Assembly (NCBI GenBank): GCA_019454915.1
Contig: JACFNM010000070.1
Span: 1-14,987, forward strand
Direction: 5' to 3'
Source of the DNA: Chitinophagaceae bacterium
Lineage (GTDB): Bacteria > Bacteroidota > Bacteroidia > Chitinophagales > Chitinophagaceae
DNA length: 14,987 nt
The position numbers and the translations under genes are program-made. The notes beneath the pieces were generated by a model that saw only the letters and a list, made by a program, of their open reading frames with translations, ran no database searches and was not told the origin of the DNA. Below, piece after piece: positions 1-7,020 of this stretch (position 1 is its first letter; every line of letters starts with the position of its first letter).

Positions 1-1938
1 CAACCGGGCAGCGTTGGGACAATTGGTCCGGTGAATAATCAGCCCCTTCCCCGTGCTCACAAATCCAAACACATCATCTCCGGGAATGGGTTTACAACAG
101 TTCGCAAGCGTATATACAATTTTATCGCTGCTTTCACCGAATATAATCAGCTCATTATCTTTCTTGGCGATCGGTTTGTTGTTCTCCTTCTCCGGAACTT
201 TGATTTCCGGTTCCACCTTTACCGGCTTTGGCAGTACCAGCTTATCGCCCACCACCTGAAAGTCTTCCTTCAGTTCTTTTAAATCTATATTCTTTACCGC
301 AATCTGATAATATAAGTCGAGTGGCGAAGCTACTTTATAAAATGCCGTCAGTTCATCAATATTGGCTTTGCCGGTGGAAGCGCCGATACTTTCCAACTTC
401 CTTTGCAGCGTATATTTTCCGTCATTGGAAATCTTTCGCTTCTCTTCCTTCAGTGCATCCTTGATCTTACTCTTTGCCTTCGTGGTTACTACAAAATTCA
501 ACCAGTCTTCATGCGGCTTCTGTTTGTTGCTGGTAATAATTTCTATCTGGTCGCCGCTTCGCAGTTTGTGACTGATGGGCACCAGTTTGTGATTCACCTT
601 AGCGCCAATACATTTTGACCCCACGGCGCTATGTACGGAAAAAGCGAAATCCAGGGCTGAAGCGCCCACGGGTAACATTTTCACATCTCCTCTTGGCGTA
701 TACAAATATATCTCTTCCGCAAGGAATGAGGTTTTAAAATCCTGCAGGAAGTCAATAGAACTCATATCATTCTGCGCCAGCGCTTCTCTTATCTGCGTAA
801 ACCATTTATCAAAACGGCTCTCATCCTGAGCGCCTTCTTTGTACTTCCAGTGCGCTGCCAATCCCTTTTCCGCTATTTCATTCATCCGTTTTGTTCTAAT
901 CTGCACTTCCACCCATCTCCCCTGGGGTCCCATCACCGTAGTATGCAGCGCCTCATAACCGTTCGCCTTAGGATTACTCAGCCAGTCGCGCAACCTTTCC
1001 GGCGAGGGGCTATACATATCCGTTATCAGCGAATAGGCTTTCCAGCAATCTTCTTTTTCCCGGTCATGGGGCGTATCCAATATAACCCGGATAGCGAAGA
1101 GGTCGTACACTTCTTCAAATGCCACCCCCTTCTTCTTCATCTTATTCCAGATAGAATGAATGGATTTGGGTCGGCCATATACCTCCACCTGCAATCCGGC
1201 TTTGTCCAGCTTTTCCTTAACCGGTCTGATAAATTCATTAATATATCGCGATCGCTCCCGGCGGGTTTCCGCCAGCTTTTTGGCGATCTCGCGGTAGATA
1301 TCCGGCTCCAGGTACTTCATGGCCAGATCTTCCATCTCCGTTTTGATGGTGTACAAGCCCATCCTGTGAGCCAGGGGAGCATATACATAAACCGTTTCAC
1401 TGGCCACCTTCAATTGCTTTTCCCGCTTCATGCTGTCCAGCGTACGTAAATTATGAAGCCTGTCGGCCAATTTAATCAGAATCACCCTCGGATCATCTGT
1501 AAGGGTTACGAGTATTTTCTTGAAATTCTCAGCCTGCTTGGAACTATTGGTGTCTACCACATTGGCAATCTTCGTCAAGCCGTCTATAATCCTCATAATT
1601 TCGGCACCAAATACTCTTTCAATATCCTCAAGGGTTAAATCGGTATCTTCCACGGTATCATGCAGAAGTGCGCATATCGTAGAGCGCACGCCAAGCCCGA
1701 TTTCCTCAACGCATATTCTCGCTACCGCCAGGGGATGTAAAATATAGGGTTCGCCGCTCTTGCGGCGCATGGTTTTATGCGCTTCGGCCGCCATCTCAAA
1801 CGCCACGCGAATCAACTTTCTTTGTCCGGGATCTAATTTAGGCTTAAGGCTCCTCAACAGCGCCCTGTACTGGCGGACAATCTCCCTCTTCTCTTCCTCT
1901 TCGGTAAGGTTATACGGCGTTTTAACATCTAATTCCAT
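1..1938 (-). CDS. RelA/SpoT-family (p)ppGpp synthetase/hydrolase, C-terminus cut by window edge
   Basis: Makes and breaks the stringent-response alarmone (p)ppGpp in the cytoplasm. 646 codons are visible from the ATG at 1936-1938; family members are about 730-750 residues, so roughly the last 90, mainly the ACT domain, lie outside. Domains in order: HD hydrolase with the HDxxED motif (H93 D94, E97 D98); synthetase with GRPKS around residue 250, R-L-R-D at 315-318 (the basic RxKD-type form of bifunctional Rel/SpoT rather than the acidic ExDD of RelA) and an NGYEALHTTV...EVQIRT stretch; TGS at about 405-465; conserved-cysteine region with C614 C615, H636 and C640. Both catalytic halves look intact, so I infer a bifunctional Rel. 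Whether to call it relA, spoT or rel is a naming choice, so the symbol is left empty. It diverges from the tRNA-Leu gene. Confidence 0.95.
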   Translation of the reverse strand, partial: MELDVKTPYNLTEEEEKREIVRQYRALLRSLKPKLDPGQRKLIRVAFEMAAEAHKTMRRKSGEPYILHPLAVARICVEEIGLGVRSTICALLHDTVEDTDLTLEDIERVFGAEIMRIIDGLTKIANVVDTNSSKQAENFKKILVTLTDDPRVILIKLADRLHNLRTLDSMKREKQLKVASETVYVYAPLAHRMGLYTIKTEMEDLAMKYLEPDIYREIAKKLAETRRERSRYINEFIRPVKEKLDKAGLQVEVYGRPKSIHSIWNKMKKKGVAFEEVYDLFAIRVILDTPHDREKEDCWKAYSLITDMYSPSPERLRDWLSNPKANGYEALHTTVMGPQGRWVEVQIRTKRMNEIAEKGLAAHWKYKEGAQDESRFDKWFTQIREALAQNDMSSIDFLQDFKTSFLAEEIYLYTPRGDVKMLPVGASALDFAFSVHSAVGSKCIGAKVNHKLVPISHKLRSGDQIEIITSNKQKPHEDWLNFVVTTKAKSKIKDALKEEKRKISNDGKYTLQRKLESIGASTGKANIDELTAFYKVASPLDLYYQIAVKNIDLKELKEDFQVVGDKLVLPKPVKVEPEIKVPEKENNKPIAKKDNELIIFGESSDKIVYTLANCCKPIPGDDVFGFVSTGKGLIIHRTNCPNAARL

Positions 1939-1945
1939 ATTAGCT

Positions 1946-1953
1946 CAAATTTA
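1946..1953 (-). promoter_or_regulatory. Candidate -7 element for the rel gene
   Basis: On the minus strand this reads TAAATTTG, a full match to the Bacteroidota TAnnTTTG -7 box, 7 bases before the ATG. It would give an almost leaderless mRNA. The region is AT-rich and no TTG -33 box is evident, so a chance match is possible. A second, weaker candidate (TACTTTCG, minus strand 1987-1994) lies farther upstream and would leave a normal leader of about 40 bases. Confidence 0.3.
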
Positions 1954-1965
1954 AGTAAAATCTCC

Positions 1966-1973
1966 TACCTTTG
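1966..1973 (+). promoter_or_regulatory. -7 promoter element for tRNA-Leu
   Basis: TACCTTTG matches the Bacteroidota housekeeping -7 consensus TAnnTTTG exactly and lies 47 bases before the mature tRNA, leaving room for a short 5' leader that RNase P would remove. No convincing TTG -33 element is visible. A near-identical block recurs in front of tig. Confidence 0.6.
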
Positions 1974-2020
1974 CCCACCTCTAAAACGAAAGTATCTTTA
2001 AAATTGAGGTGTTACCGACT

Positions 2021-2102
2021 GCGGGTGTGGCGAAATTGGTAGACGTACCAGACTTAGGATCTGGCGCCGCGAGGCATGGGGGTTCGAGTCCCTCCACCCG
2101 CA
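2021..2102 (+). tRNA. tRNA-Leu, anticodon UAG
   Basis: 82 bases folding as a complete class II tRNA. The acceptor stem is GCGGGTG (2021-2027) with CACCCGC (2095-2101), with discriminator A at 2102. The anticodon stem is CCAGA/TCTGG (2048-2052, 2060-2064) around the loop CTTAGGA, with anticodon TAG at 2055-2057 reading CUA and, by wobble, other CUN codons. The long variable arm (2065-2077) has a GCC/GGC stem, as expected for leucine. The T arm is GGGGG/CCCTC with loop TTCGAGT. CCA is not encoded, so it must be added after transcription. I see no second tRNA beside it. Confidence 0.97.
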
Positions 2103-2112
2103 CTTTCTCTTC

Positions 2113-2127
2113 CCGGCTCATCGCCGG
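2113..2127 (+). terminator. Possible weak terminator hairpin after tRNA-Leu
   Basis: A five-pair GC stem, CCGGC/GCCGG with loop TCATC, starts 11 bases after the tRNA. The T-rich stretch that follows is short and displaced (cttttctg near 2140), so this is only a weak rho-independent candidate; it could also be a 3' processing structure. Confidence 0.3.
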
Positions 2128-2189
2128 CCATTCCCCGTCTTTTCTGTGACGTCTTCCGTTGAAACAATAATAATTTATTCCAAATGTCT

Positions 2190-2197
2190 TACCTTTG
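2190..2197 (+). promoter_or_regulatory. -7 promoter element for tig
   Basis: TACCTTTG, an exact TAnnTTTG match, lies 115 bases before the tig ATG. Transcription would start near 2202 and give a leader of about 110 bases. A TTG at 2159-2161 is somewhat too far upstream (28-base spacer) for a typical -33 box. Bases 2190-2204 match 14 of 15 with 1966-1980 in front of the tRNA gene. Confidence 0.6.
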
Positions 2198-2228
2198 CAC
2201 ACCTTTTTATAAATCGAAAACAGATTTT

Positions 2229-2270
2229 TAAGAGGGGCGGGTGCTATCGGGGTACTCAGCATGCCTCTTA
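2229..2270 (+). other. Stem-loop in the tig 5' leader
   Basis: A perfect 7-base inverted repeat, TAAGAGG (2229-2235) with CCTCTTA (2264-2270), encloses a second short pairing TGCT (2242-2245) with AGCA (2258-2261). It sits inside the predicted tig leader, 42 bases before the ATG. No known riboswitch class is recognised. A tiny open frame (ATG 2261, nine codons, stop at 2288-2290) begins in its 3' arm. Its role is unknown. Confidence 0.4.
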
Positions 2271-2312
2271 TCCGACGAACTACTTTTTAAATTTTTAATA
2301 CTTGATTTCGGT

Positions 2313-3695
2313 ATGGCTACGGTTACCAGGGAAAATATAGGACCCCTTAATGATAAGATAACAGTTACGGTAGATAAAGAAGATTATCTGGCCCCCTTTG
2401 AAAAAGCGTTGAAGCAATATGCAAAATCTGCTAATATTCCCGGCTTTCGTAAAGGCATGGTACCCGCAGGCATCATAAAGAAAATGCACGGCAACGCTGT
2501 TTATACCGAAGAGGTATTAAAAAGTATAGAAAAAGGACTCGTGGATTATCTGCAAAAAGAGAACCTGGACATTTTCGGGCAACCGTTGCCGGATATGCAA
2601 AACGACCCCGCTAGTATAGATATGAATAACCCGGCGACCTATTCTTTCCATTTTGAAGTAGGCATCAAACCTTCTTTTGAACTGCCGGATTTGAATACAG
2701 TAGCCCTAACCCGCTATAAGATTGAAGTTCCGGATAATATGGTGGAAGAGGAATCTGAAAGACTCCGGGTCAGGCAAGGAAAAATGACAGAACCGGAAAG
2801 CGTAGCAACAGACGAAGATATTCTGAATATAAAATTAGAAGAGTGCGATGAACAAGGTAACCTGATTGAGAACGGTATTCAAAAGGACAACTCCCTGCTG
2901 CTGAAATATTTTAACCCGTCTTTCAGGGAGCAACTCATCGGGAAGAAGAAAGACGACAGCCTTGTATTACAATTAGATAAGGCCTTTGATGAAAAAGAAC
3001 GCGACTGGCTCGTGAGTGATTTGGGACTGGATAAAGAGGAACCTGCCGGGTTGGAAAAATTCTTTAAATTAACCATTACCAAAATCGGACTCGTTGAAAA
3101 AAGGGAACTCAATGAAGAATTCTTTGAAGAAGTTTTTCCGGGCAAGGAGATCAAAGATGAAGACGCATTTCGCGCTGCGATCCGGGAAATTATAGGGGCA
3201 TCACTTAACCAGAGCAGCCGCAACCATTTCCATCACGAACTCTATCATGCGCTCCTGGATAATACTCAGATAGAATTTCCGGAAGCCTTCCTGAAAAAGT
3301 TGATGGAAAAAGGCGGAGAAGAAGAGAAATCAACAGCACAGGTTGAAGAAGAATTCCCCGATTTCAAAAATCAGTTGAAATGGTCCCTGATAACCGAAAA
3401 AATCATCAAGGACAATGCGCTGGAAGTAACGCCTGAAGAGATACGGAACCAGATTACCCAGGAAGTACTCAGCTATTTTGGCGCCTCAGGATTACAAGGA
3501 ACCGATATGTCGTGGATCAACAATTACGTAGACAGCATGACGAAAAACCGGGAGCAGGTGGAAAATACCTACAGGAAAGTGATTACCGGGAAGATTTTTG
3601 AAATGATGGAAACTAAAGTGACGCCTGTTGAACAACCTATCAGCCTGGAGGATTTTCAAAAATTACAGGAAGAACATCAACACCACCATCACTAA
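2313..3695 (+). CDS. tig: Trigger factor, ribosome-associated chaperone with natural histidine-rich C-terminus
   Basis: Binds the ribosome exit tunnel and shields nascent chains. 460 residues from the ATG at 2313; the frame stays open upstream, but MATVTRENIGPLNDKITV is a normal trigger factor N-terminus. The N-terminal domain carries the ribosome-docking signature GFRKGMVP at 44-51. The middle section (about 165-258) aligns in outline with the FKBP-type prolyl isomerase domain (FREQLIGKKKDD corresponds to the usual FxxQLxGxxxGD region), but the classical active-site pattern is worn away, so isomerase activity is doubtful. The helical C-terminal chaperone arms follow (about 265-440). The protein ends E-H-Q-H-H-H-H, an unusual native polyhistidine tail (H455, H457-H460). 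It heads the tig-clpP-clpP-clpX group, the usual partnership of folding and degradation. Confidence 0.95.
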   Translation: MATVTRENIGPLNDKITVTVDKEDYLAPFEKALKQYAKSANIPGFRKGMVPAGIIKKMHGNAVYTEEVLKSIEKGLVDYLQKENLDIFGQPLPDMQNDPASIDMNNPATYSFHFEVGIKPSFELPDLNTVALTRYKIEVPDNMVEEESERLRVRQGKMTEPESVATDEDILNIKLEECDEQGNLIENGIQKDNSLLLKYFNPSFREQLIGKKKDDSLVLQLDKAFDEKERDWLVSDLGLDKEEPAGLEKFFKLTITKIGLVEKRELNEEFFEEVFPGKEIKDEDAFRAAIREIIGASLNQSSRNHFHHELYHALLDNTQIEFPEAFLKKLMEKGGEEEKSTAQVEEEFPDFKNQLKWSLITEKIIKDNALEVTPEEIRNQITQEVLSYFGASGLQGTDMSWINNYVDSMTKNREQVENTYRKVITGKIFEMMETKVTPVEQPISLEDFQKLQEEHQHHHH

Positions 3696-3926
3696 GAACA
3701 GGCAGTTGCGCTGATCACGAAGACATTAGTAGCAGTCCGGATAGTTTTTATCCGTAAATAGTCATTTAGACATAAGAAAAACAATAGAGAAATCAGGTTG
3801 GGATATTATTGTTTACCCGGCTTGTATTTTCCCTATGGCATTTTGTCGGTTTTTTTCTCTTGCATGATATTTGGGTCTGTAAATAGCAGTAAATTGCCGT
3901 CTAATCGAAAAGAAATTAAAGAAATT

Positions 3927-4619
3927 ATGAATATCGGAAAAGAATTCGAACAATACGCAATCAAGCACAGAGGTATTTCGAGTAATACACTTAACGACTA
4001 TAAAAAGCATTCCATCACAAACCTGACGCCGAATATTATAGAGGAGCGCCCTATGAATATTGCGGTAATGGATGTGTACAGCCGGTTAATGATGGACAGG
4101 ATTATTTTCCTTGGTTATCCTATCACAGACGAAGTAGGTAATATTGTTACCGCTCAACTCCTGTTTTTGGAAAGTACCGACAGAAGCAGGGATATTCAAA
4201 TGTATATCAACAGCCCGGGTGGTTCGGTTTACGCTGGATTGGGTGTATACGACACCATGCAGTATATTACCCCGGATATCTCCACGATATGTACCGGTAT
4301 GGCAGCGAGTATGGGCGCGGTATTGATGTGTGCCGGAGCTAAAGGGAAACGGACGGCGCTGAAGCACGCACGTATTATGATGCACCAGCCGAGTTCCGGT
4401 ACCATGGGTCAGGCAAGTGATGTACTAATTCTGGTAAATGAAATAAAGAAAATCAAGAACGAGTTGTATGAAATAATTTCCAGCCATAGCGGACAGGAAG
4501 TGGAAAAGATTGCCAAAGATTTTGACCGCGACTATTGGATGACGGCATTGGAGGCTAAGGAATACGGATTAGTAGACGAGGTTTTGCTTATCAACCCTAA
4601 GAAACAAAAGGAAAAATAG
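3927..4619 (+). CDS. clpP: ATP-dependent Clp protease proteolytic subunit, copy 1
   Basis: Serine peptidase that forms the proteolytic chamber for ClpX. 230 residues. The triad is S128 (GMAASMGA), H153 (MMHQP) and D202 (DFDRDYW), and the substrate-strand motif YINSPGGS is at 93-100. The axial-loop region is standard (AVMDVYSRLMMDRIIFLG, about 46-63). About 35 residues precede the probable mature N-terminus, consistent with a propeptide removed autocatalytically. The frame is open upstream to 3798, with another ATG at 3864 that would add 21 residues; the ATG at 3927 is chosen because MNIGKEFEQYAIKHRGISS resembles Bacteroidota ClpP starts as I recall them and the extra residues do not. The gene lies 231 bases after tig and 41 bases before the second clpP. 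Confidence 0.95.
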   Translation: MNIGKEFEQYAIKHRGISSNTLNDYKKHSITNLTPNIIEERPMNIAVMDVYSRLMMDRIIFLGYPITDEVGNIVTAQLLFLESTDRSRDIQMYINSPGGSVYAGLGVYDTMQYITPDISTICTGMAASMGAVLMCAGAKGKRTALKHARIMMHQPSSGTMGQASDVLILVNEIKKIKNELYEIISSHSGQEVEKIAKDFDRDYWMTALEAKEYGLVDEVLLINPKKQKEK

Positions 4620-4660
4620 TTTGCTTTTCAAAGCCACTAAACAATAAATCATTTTAGTAT

Positions 4661-5287
4661 ATGTATCAAGAAATGTATAAGCGTTCTATTAGGCAGGATG
4701 ATGAAGACAGCCCCGAAACACCTGAAATACCTTCTATGGAAAAGATGTTGAGCGGGTGGCAGTTCGACAAAAAATTTATTGAACAACGGAAGATATTCCT
4801 GTGGGGAGCGGTAGACGACAAGAGTGCTAAAGATATTACTTCCCGGTTACTGTACCTGGACGCTTTGGATTCAGGCAAGGAGATAACGTTTTATATCAAC
4901 AGCCCCGGGGGCATTGTGACCAGCGGCATGGTGATTTATGACGTGATGCAAATGATAAAATCGCCGGTAAGCACGGTATGCATGGGCATGGCGGCATCCA
5001 TGGGATCGCTGCTGCTCAGTGGCGGTAAAAAGGGTAAGCGTTATATTTTCCCTCATGGGGAGGTGATGATTCATCAGCCCAGTGGTGGTGGGCAGGGAAC
5101 CTCTGCCGACCTGGAGATTGTGGCCGACCAGATACAGAAAGTAAAGGAAATAAGCGCCCAAATCCTTGCTGAAAACTGTGGTCAGAAAGTGGAGAAGATC
5201 ATAGCTGACTTCGACCGGGATCATTGGATGGACGCCAAAGAATCAGTGGCGTATGGCATCGTGGATAAAGTAATTGATAAATTATAG
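4661..5287 (+). CDS. ATP-dependent Clp protease proteolytic subunit, divergent copy 2
   Basis: A second, clearly paralogous ClpP of 208 residues with a full triad: S113 (GMAASMGS), H138 (MIHQP) and D187 (DFDRDHW); the motif YINSPGGI is at 78-85. It differs most from copy 1 at the N-terminus. The usual YSRLLxxRIIFLG stretch, which forms the axial pore loop and part of the ClpX docking surface, is replaced by FDKKFIEQRKIFLWG (35-49), preceded by an acidic, proline-containing segment (DDEDSPETPEIP, 13-24). This suggests one ring of a mixed ClpP1P2 tetradecamer, as known in mycobacteria and Listeria, rather than a redundant copy; that is inference. It sits 41 bases after copy 1 and is probably co-transcribed with it. 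The symbol is left empty because clpP1/clpP2 numbering is arbitrary. Confidence 0.93.
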   Translation: MYQEMYKRSIRQDDEDSPETPEIPSMEKMLSGWQFDKKFIEQRKIFLWGAVDDKSAKDITSRLLYLDALDSGKEITFYINSPGGIVTSGMVIYDVMQMIKSPVSTVCMGMAASMGSLLLSGGKKGKRYIFPHGEVMIHQPSGGGQGTSADLEIVADQIQKVKEISAQILAENCGQKVEKIIADFDRDHWMDAKESVAYGIVDKVIDKL

Positions 5288-5507
5288 TAAAAGCCGGAGT
5301 CCATTTTATCGGAGAGTGAGCTAACCTGTATACCGTTTCGAATACGGCGAAAATTGATATATGAGAGCCTTAATGCAGCGGATATTAGAAAAATGTTTCC
5401 GAGTTTTGCAGCATATTTCTTTCCTTTTTGTCTTAGTATTAGAAAAACCACTCCCGTATCTATGTCAGCCAGGTAAATTAATTGAATCTTAAATTATTTG
5501 TATTACA
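5288..5507. other. Intergenic region between the second clpP and clpX
   Basis: 220 bases without a convincing gene. No TAnnTTTG box was found on the plus strand and no strong hairpin with a T-tract; only a four-pair CCGT/ACGG hairpin near 5325-5340. The gap is long enough for a separate clpX promoter, but I cannot point to one. Confidence 0.5.
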
Positions 5508-6740
5508 ATGGCTAAATCAATTTTACATTGCTCTTTCTGCGGACGGAGCCGGGACGAAGTGAAGATTCTGATTGCCGGTCAGGAGGGGCATATTTGTGAA
5601 AACTGTGTAGATCATGCAAAAGAAATTATCGAACAGGAACTCTCTTTAAAGCACGAATCCTCCCACCCGCAATTCAAACTAACCATTAAAAAGCCGGTAG
5701 AGATCAAGAAGTTCCTCGATGAATATGTTATAGGACAGGACGATGCTAAGAAAGTGCTGGCGGTAGCCGTGTACAATCACTATAAAAGATTGCAGCACAA
5801 AGCAGCCGAAAACGAGGTGGAGATAGAAAAAAGCAACCTGATCATGGTGGGAGAAACCGGCACCGGTAAAACCTTGCTGGCAAAAACCATCGCCAGGATG
5901 CTGAATGTTCCCTTCGCTATTGTGGACGCCACGGTTTTTACGGAAGCCGGATATGTGGGAGAAGATGTAGAAAGCATTCTTACAAGGTTACTGCAGGTTT
6001 GCAACTATGATGTGGCAGCAGCCGAAAAGGGCATAGTGTATATTGATGAAATAGACAAGATAGCCCGTAAGAGCGATAATCCTTCCATCACCCGCGATGT
6101 AAGCGGAGAGGGCGTACAGCAGGGCTTATTGAAGCTTTTGGAAGGGACAGAAGTACTGGTTCCTCCCCAGGGCGGAAGAAAACATCCTGAACAGAAACTG
6201 ATCAAGATAAATACGCAAAATATATTATTCATCTGTGGCGGAGCGTTTGACGGTATTGACCGGGTCATCGCGAGGAGGGTAAATACCAATTCAATCGGTT
6301 TCAACGTCAATAAAGAACAACAGGAATACATGAAGAAAAACCTGTTGCAGTATGTAAATGCACAGGATCTCAAATCGTTTGGACTGATCCCCGAATTATT
6401 AGGACGTCTTCCAGTGGTTACTTACCTGAATCCGTTGAATACTGAAACGCTGCGCTCTATCCTCACCGTACCGAAAAACGCCCTGATTAAACAATATACG
6501 CGGTTATTTGAACTGGAAGGTATTCATCTGAAGATAGACGATGAAGTACTCGATTTCATGGTAGATAAAGCCGTTGAATATAAACTGGGTGCCAGGGGAT
6601 TGAGGAGTATCTGCGAAAATATACTGACGGACGCTATGTACGAACTACCCTCTTCCACTGAAAAGGAATTTCATCTCACGCTGGAATATGCGAAACATAA
6701 GTTTGATAACAGCAAAATGAGCCTGAGAAAAGTAGCGTAA
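5508..6740 (+). CDS. clpX: ClpX, AAA+ unfoldase subunit of ClpXP protease
   Basis: Recognises, unfolds and threads proteins into ClpP at the cost of ATP. 410 residues, a normal length. An N-terminal zinc-binding domain has C8-x2-C11 and C30-x2-C33. The AAA+ module follows with Walker A GETGTGKT (115-122), pore-1 loop GYVG (148-151), Walker B IVYIDEID (176-183), the RKH loop (224-226), arginine finger R300 in LLGR and sensor II R363 in GAR. The ClpP-docking loop carries I-G-F at 263-265, so it should plug into a ClpP hydrophobic cleft. Every functional motif is present. It follows the two clpP genes on the same strand and ends 36 bases before a small protein gene. Confidence 0.97.
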   Translation: MAKSILHCSFCGRSRDEVKILIAGQEGHICENCVDHAKEIIEQELSLKHESSHPQFKLTIKKPVEIKKFLDEYVIGQDDAKKVLAVAVYNHYKRLQHKAAENEVEIEKSNLIMVGETGTGKTLLAKTIARMLNVPFAIVDATVFTEAGYVGEDVESILTRLLQVCNYDVAAAEKGIVYIDEIDKIARKSDNPSITRDVSGEGVQQGLLKLLEGTEVLVPPQGGRKHPEQKLIKINTQNILFICGGAFDGIDRVIARRVNTNSIGFNVNKEQQEYMKKNLLQYVNAQDLKSFGLIPELLGRLPVVTYLNPLNTETLRSILTVPKNALIKQYTRLFELEGIHLKIDDEVLDFMVDKAVEYKLGARGLRSICENILTDAMYELPSSTEKEFHLTLEYAKHKFDNSKMSLRKVA

Positions 6741-6776
6741 CGATTTTATTATTTTTAAGGCAACGAAAACAGATAC

Positions 6777-6953
6777 ATGAAAGAATTAATTGACAAGCTT
6801 CAGTCGGAAGCCGGCTTAAGCGAAGAACAGGCGCTGAAGGCTATTACACTGGTGAAAGACTTCGCAAAGGAAAAGTTTCCGCTTTTCTCCGGCGCTATTG
6901 AAAAAGCATTTGCGAAACACTCGCCGAAAGACGACGAAGATTTTCTGCATTAA
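6777..6953 (+). CDS. Small helical protein of 58 residues downstream of clpX, function unknown
   Basis: An open frame of 58 codons from ATG 6777 to TAA 6951-6953, 36 bases after clpX and just before the shared terminator, so probably the last gene of that transcript. The product is charged and predicted helical, with no membrane segment or cysteine. A first half reading LIDKLQSEAGLSEEQALKAI is followed by FAKEKFPLFSGAIEKAF and an acidic tail, KDDEDFLH. The opening resembles small Bacteroidota proteins with a helix-LSEEQA-helix pattern (loosely like DUF2267 modules), but I cannot assign a family with confidence. Codon use and reading-frame character look like a real gene. A link to ClpXP is suggested only by position. 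Confidence 0.7.
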   Translation: MKELIDKLQSEAGLSEEQALKAITLVKDFAKEKFPLFSGAIEKAFAKHSPKDDEDFLH

Positions 6954-6979
6954 GGCTTCTCTTTGCCGCCATACGATTC

Positions 6980-7018
6980 AGTCTTTACAGTAATTTTTAT
7001 ACAGTTACTGTAAAGACT
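6980..7018. terminator. Strong terminator between convergent gene groups
   Basis: A perfect 14-base inverted repeat (AGTCTTTACAGTAA at 6980-6993, TTACTGTAAAGACT at 7005-7018) with an 11-base loop, followed on the plus strand by a run of five T (7018-7022). It lies 26 bases after the small gene and directly abuts the stop codon of the acyl-CoA dehydrogenase on the other strand. It should end plus-strand transcripts. Minus-strand transcripts also form the hairpin but lack a T-run behind it. Confidence 0.85.
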
Positions 7019-7020
7019 TT

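Noticed and set aside
850..1449. 199-residue open frame on the plus strand
   Set aside because: It lies fully inside the rel gene on the opposite strand, whose protein is clearly conserved; antisense shadow.
1981..2262. 93-residue open frame on the minus strand
   Set aside because: It runs across the entire tRNA-Leu gene and its promoter; the protein pattern (EGLEPP) is the familiar antisense translation of a tRNA.
3672..3695. Histidine tail of trigger factor as a cloning artefact
   Set aside because: The stop codon is followed directly by ordinary chromosomal sequence leading to clpP, with no vector sequence; it looks native.
3738..3754. CGGATA/TATCCG hairpin as a terminator between tig and clpP
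   Set aside because: Six-pair stem only, with the T-run in the loop rather than after the stem; the genes are likely co-transcribed.
3798..3926. In-frame hydrophobic N-terminal extension of the first ClpP
   Set aside because: It would start at TTG and place an odd membrane-like segment before a normal ClpP start; no start-codon or promoter support. An ATG at 3864 remains a weak alternative.
5221..5451. 76-residue minus-strand open frame in the clpP-clpX gap
   Set aside because: Half lies antisense to clpP, with no promoter and low-complexity content.
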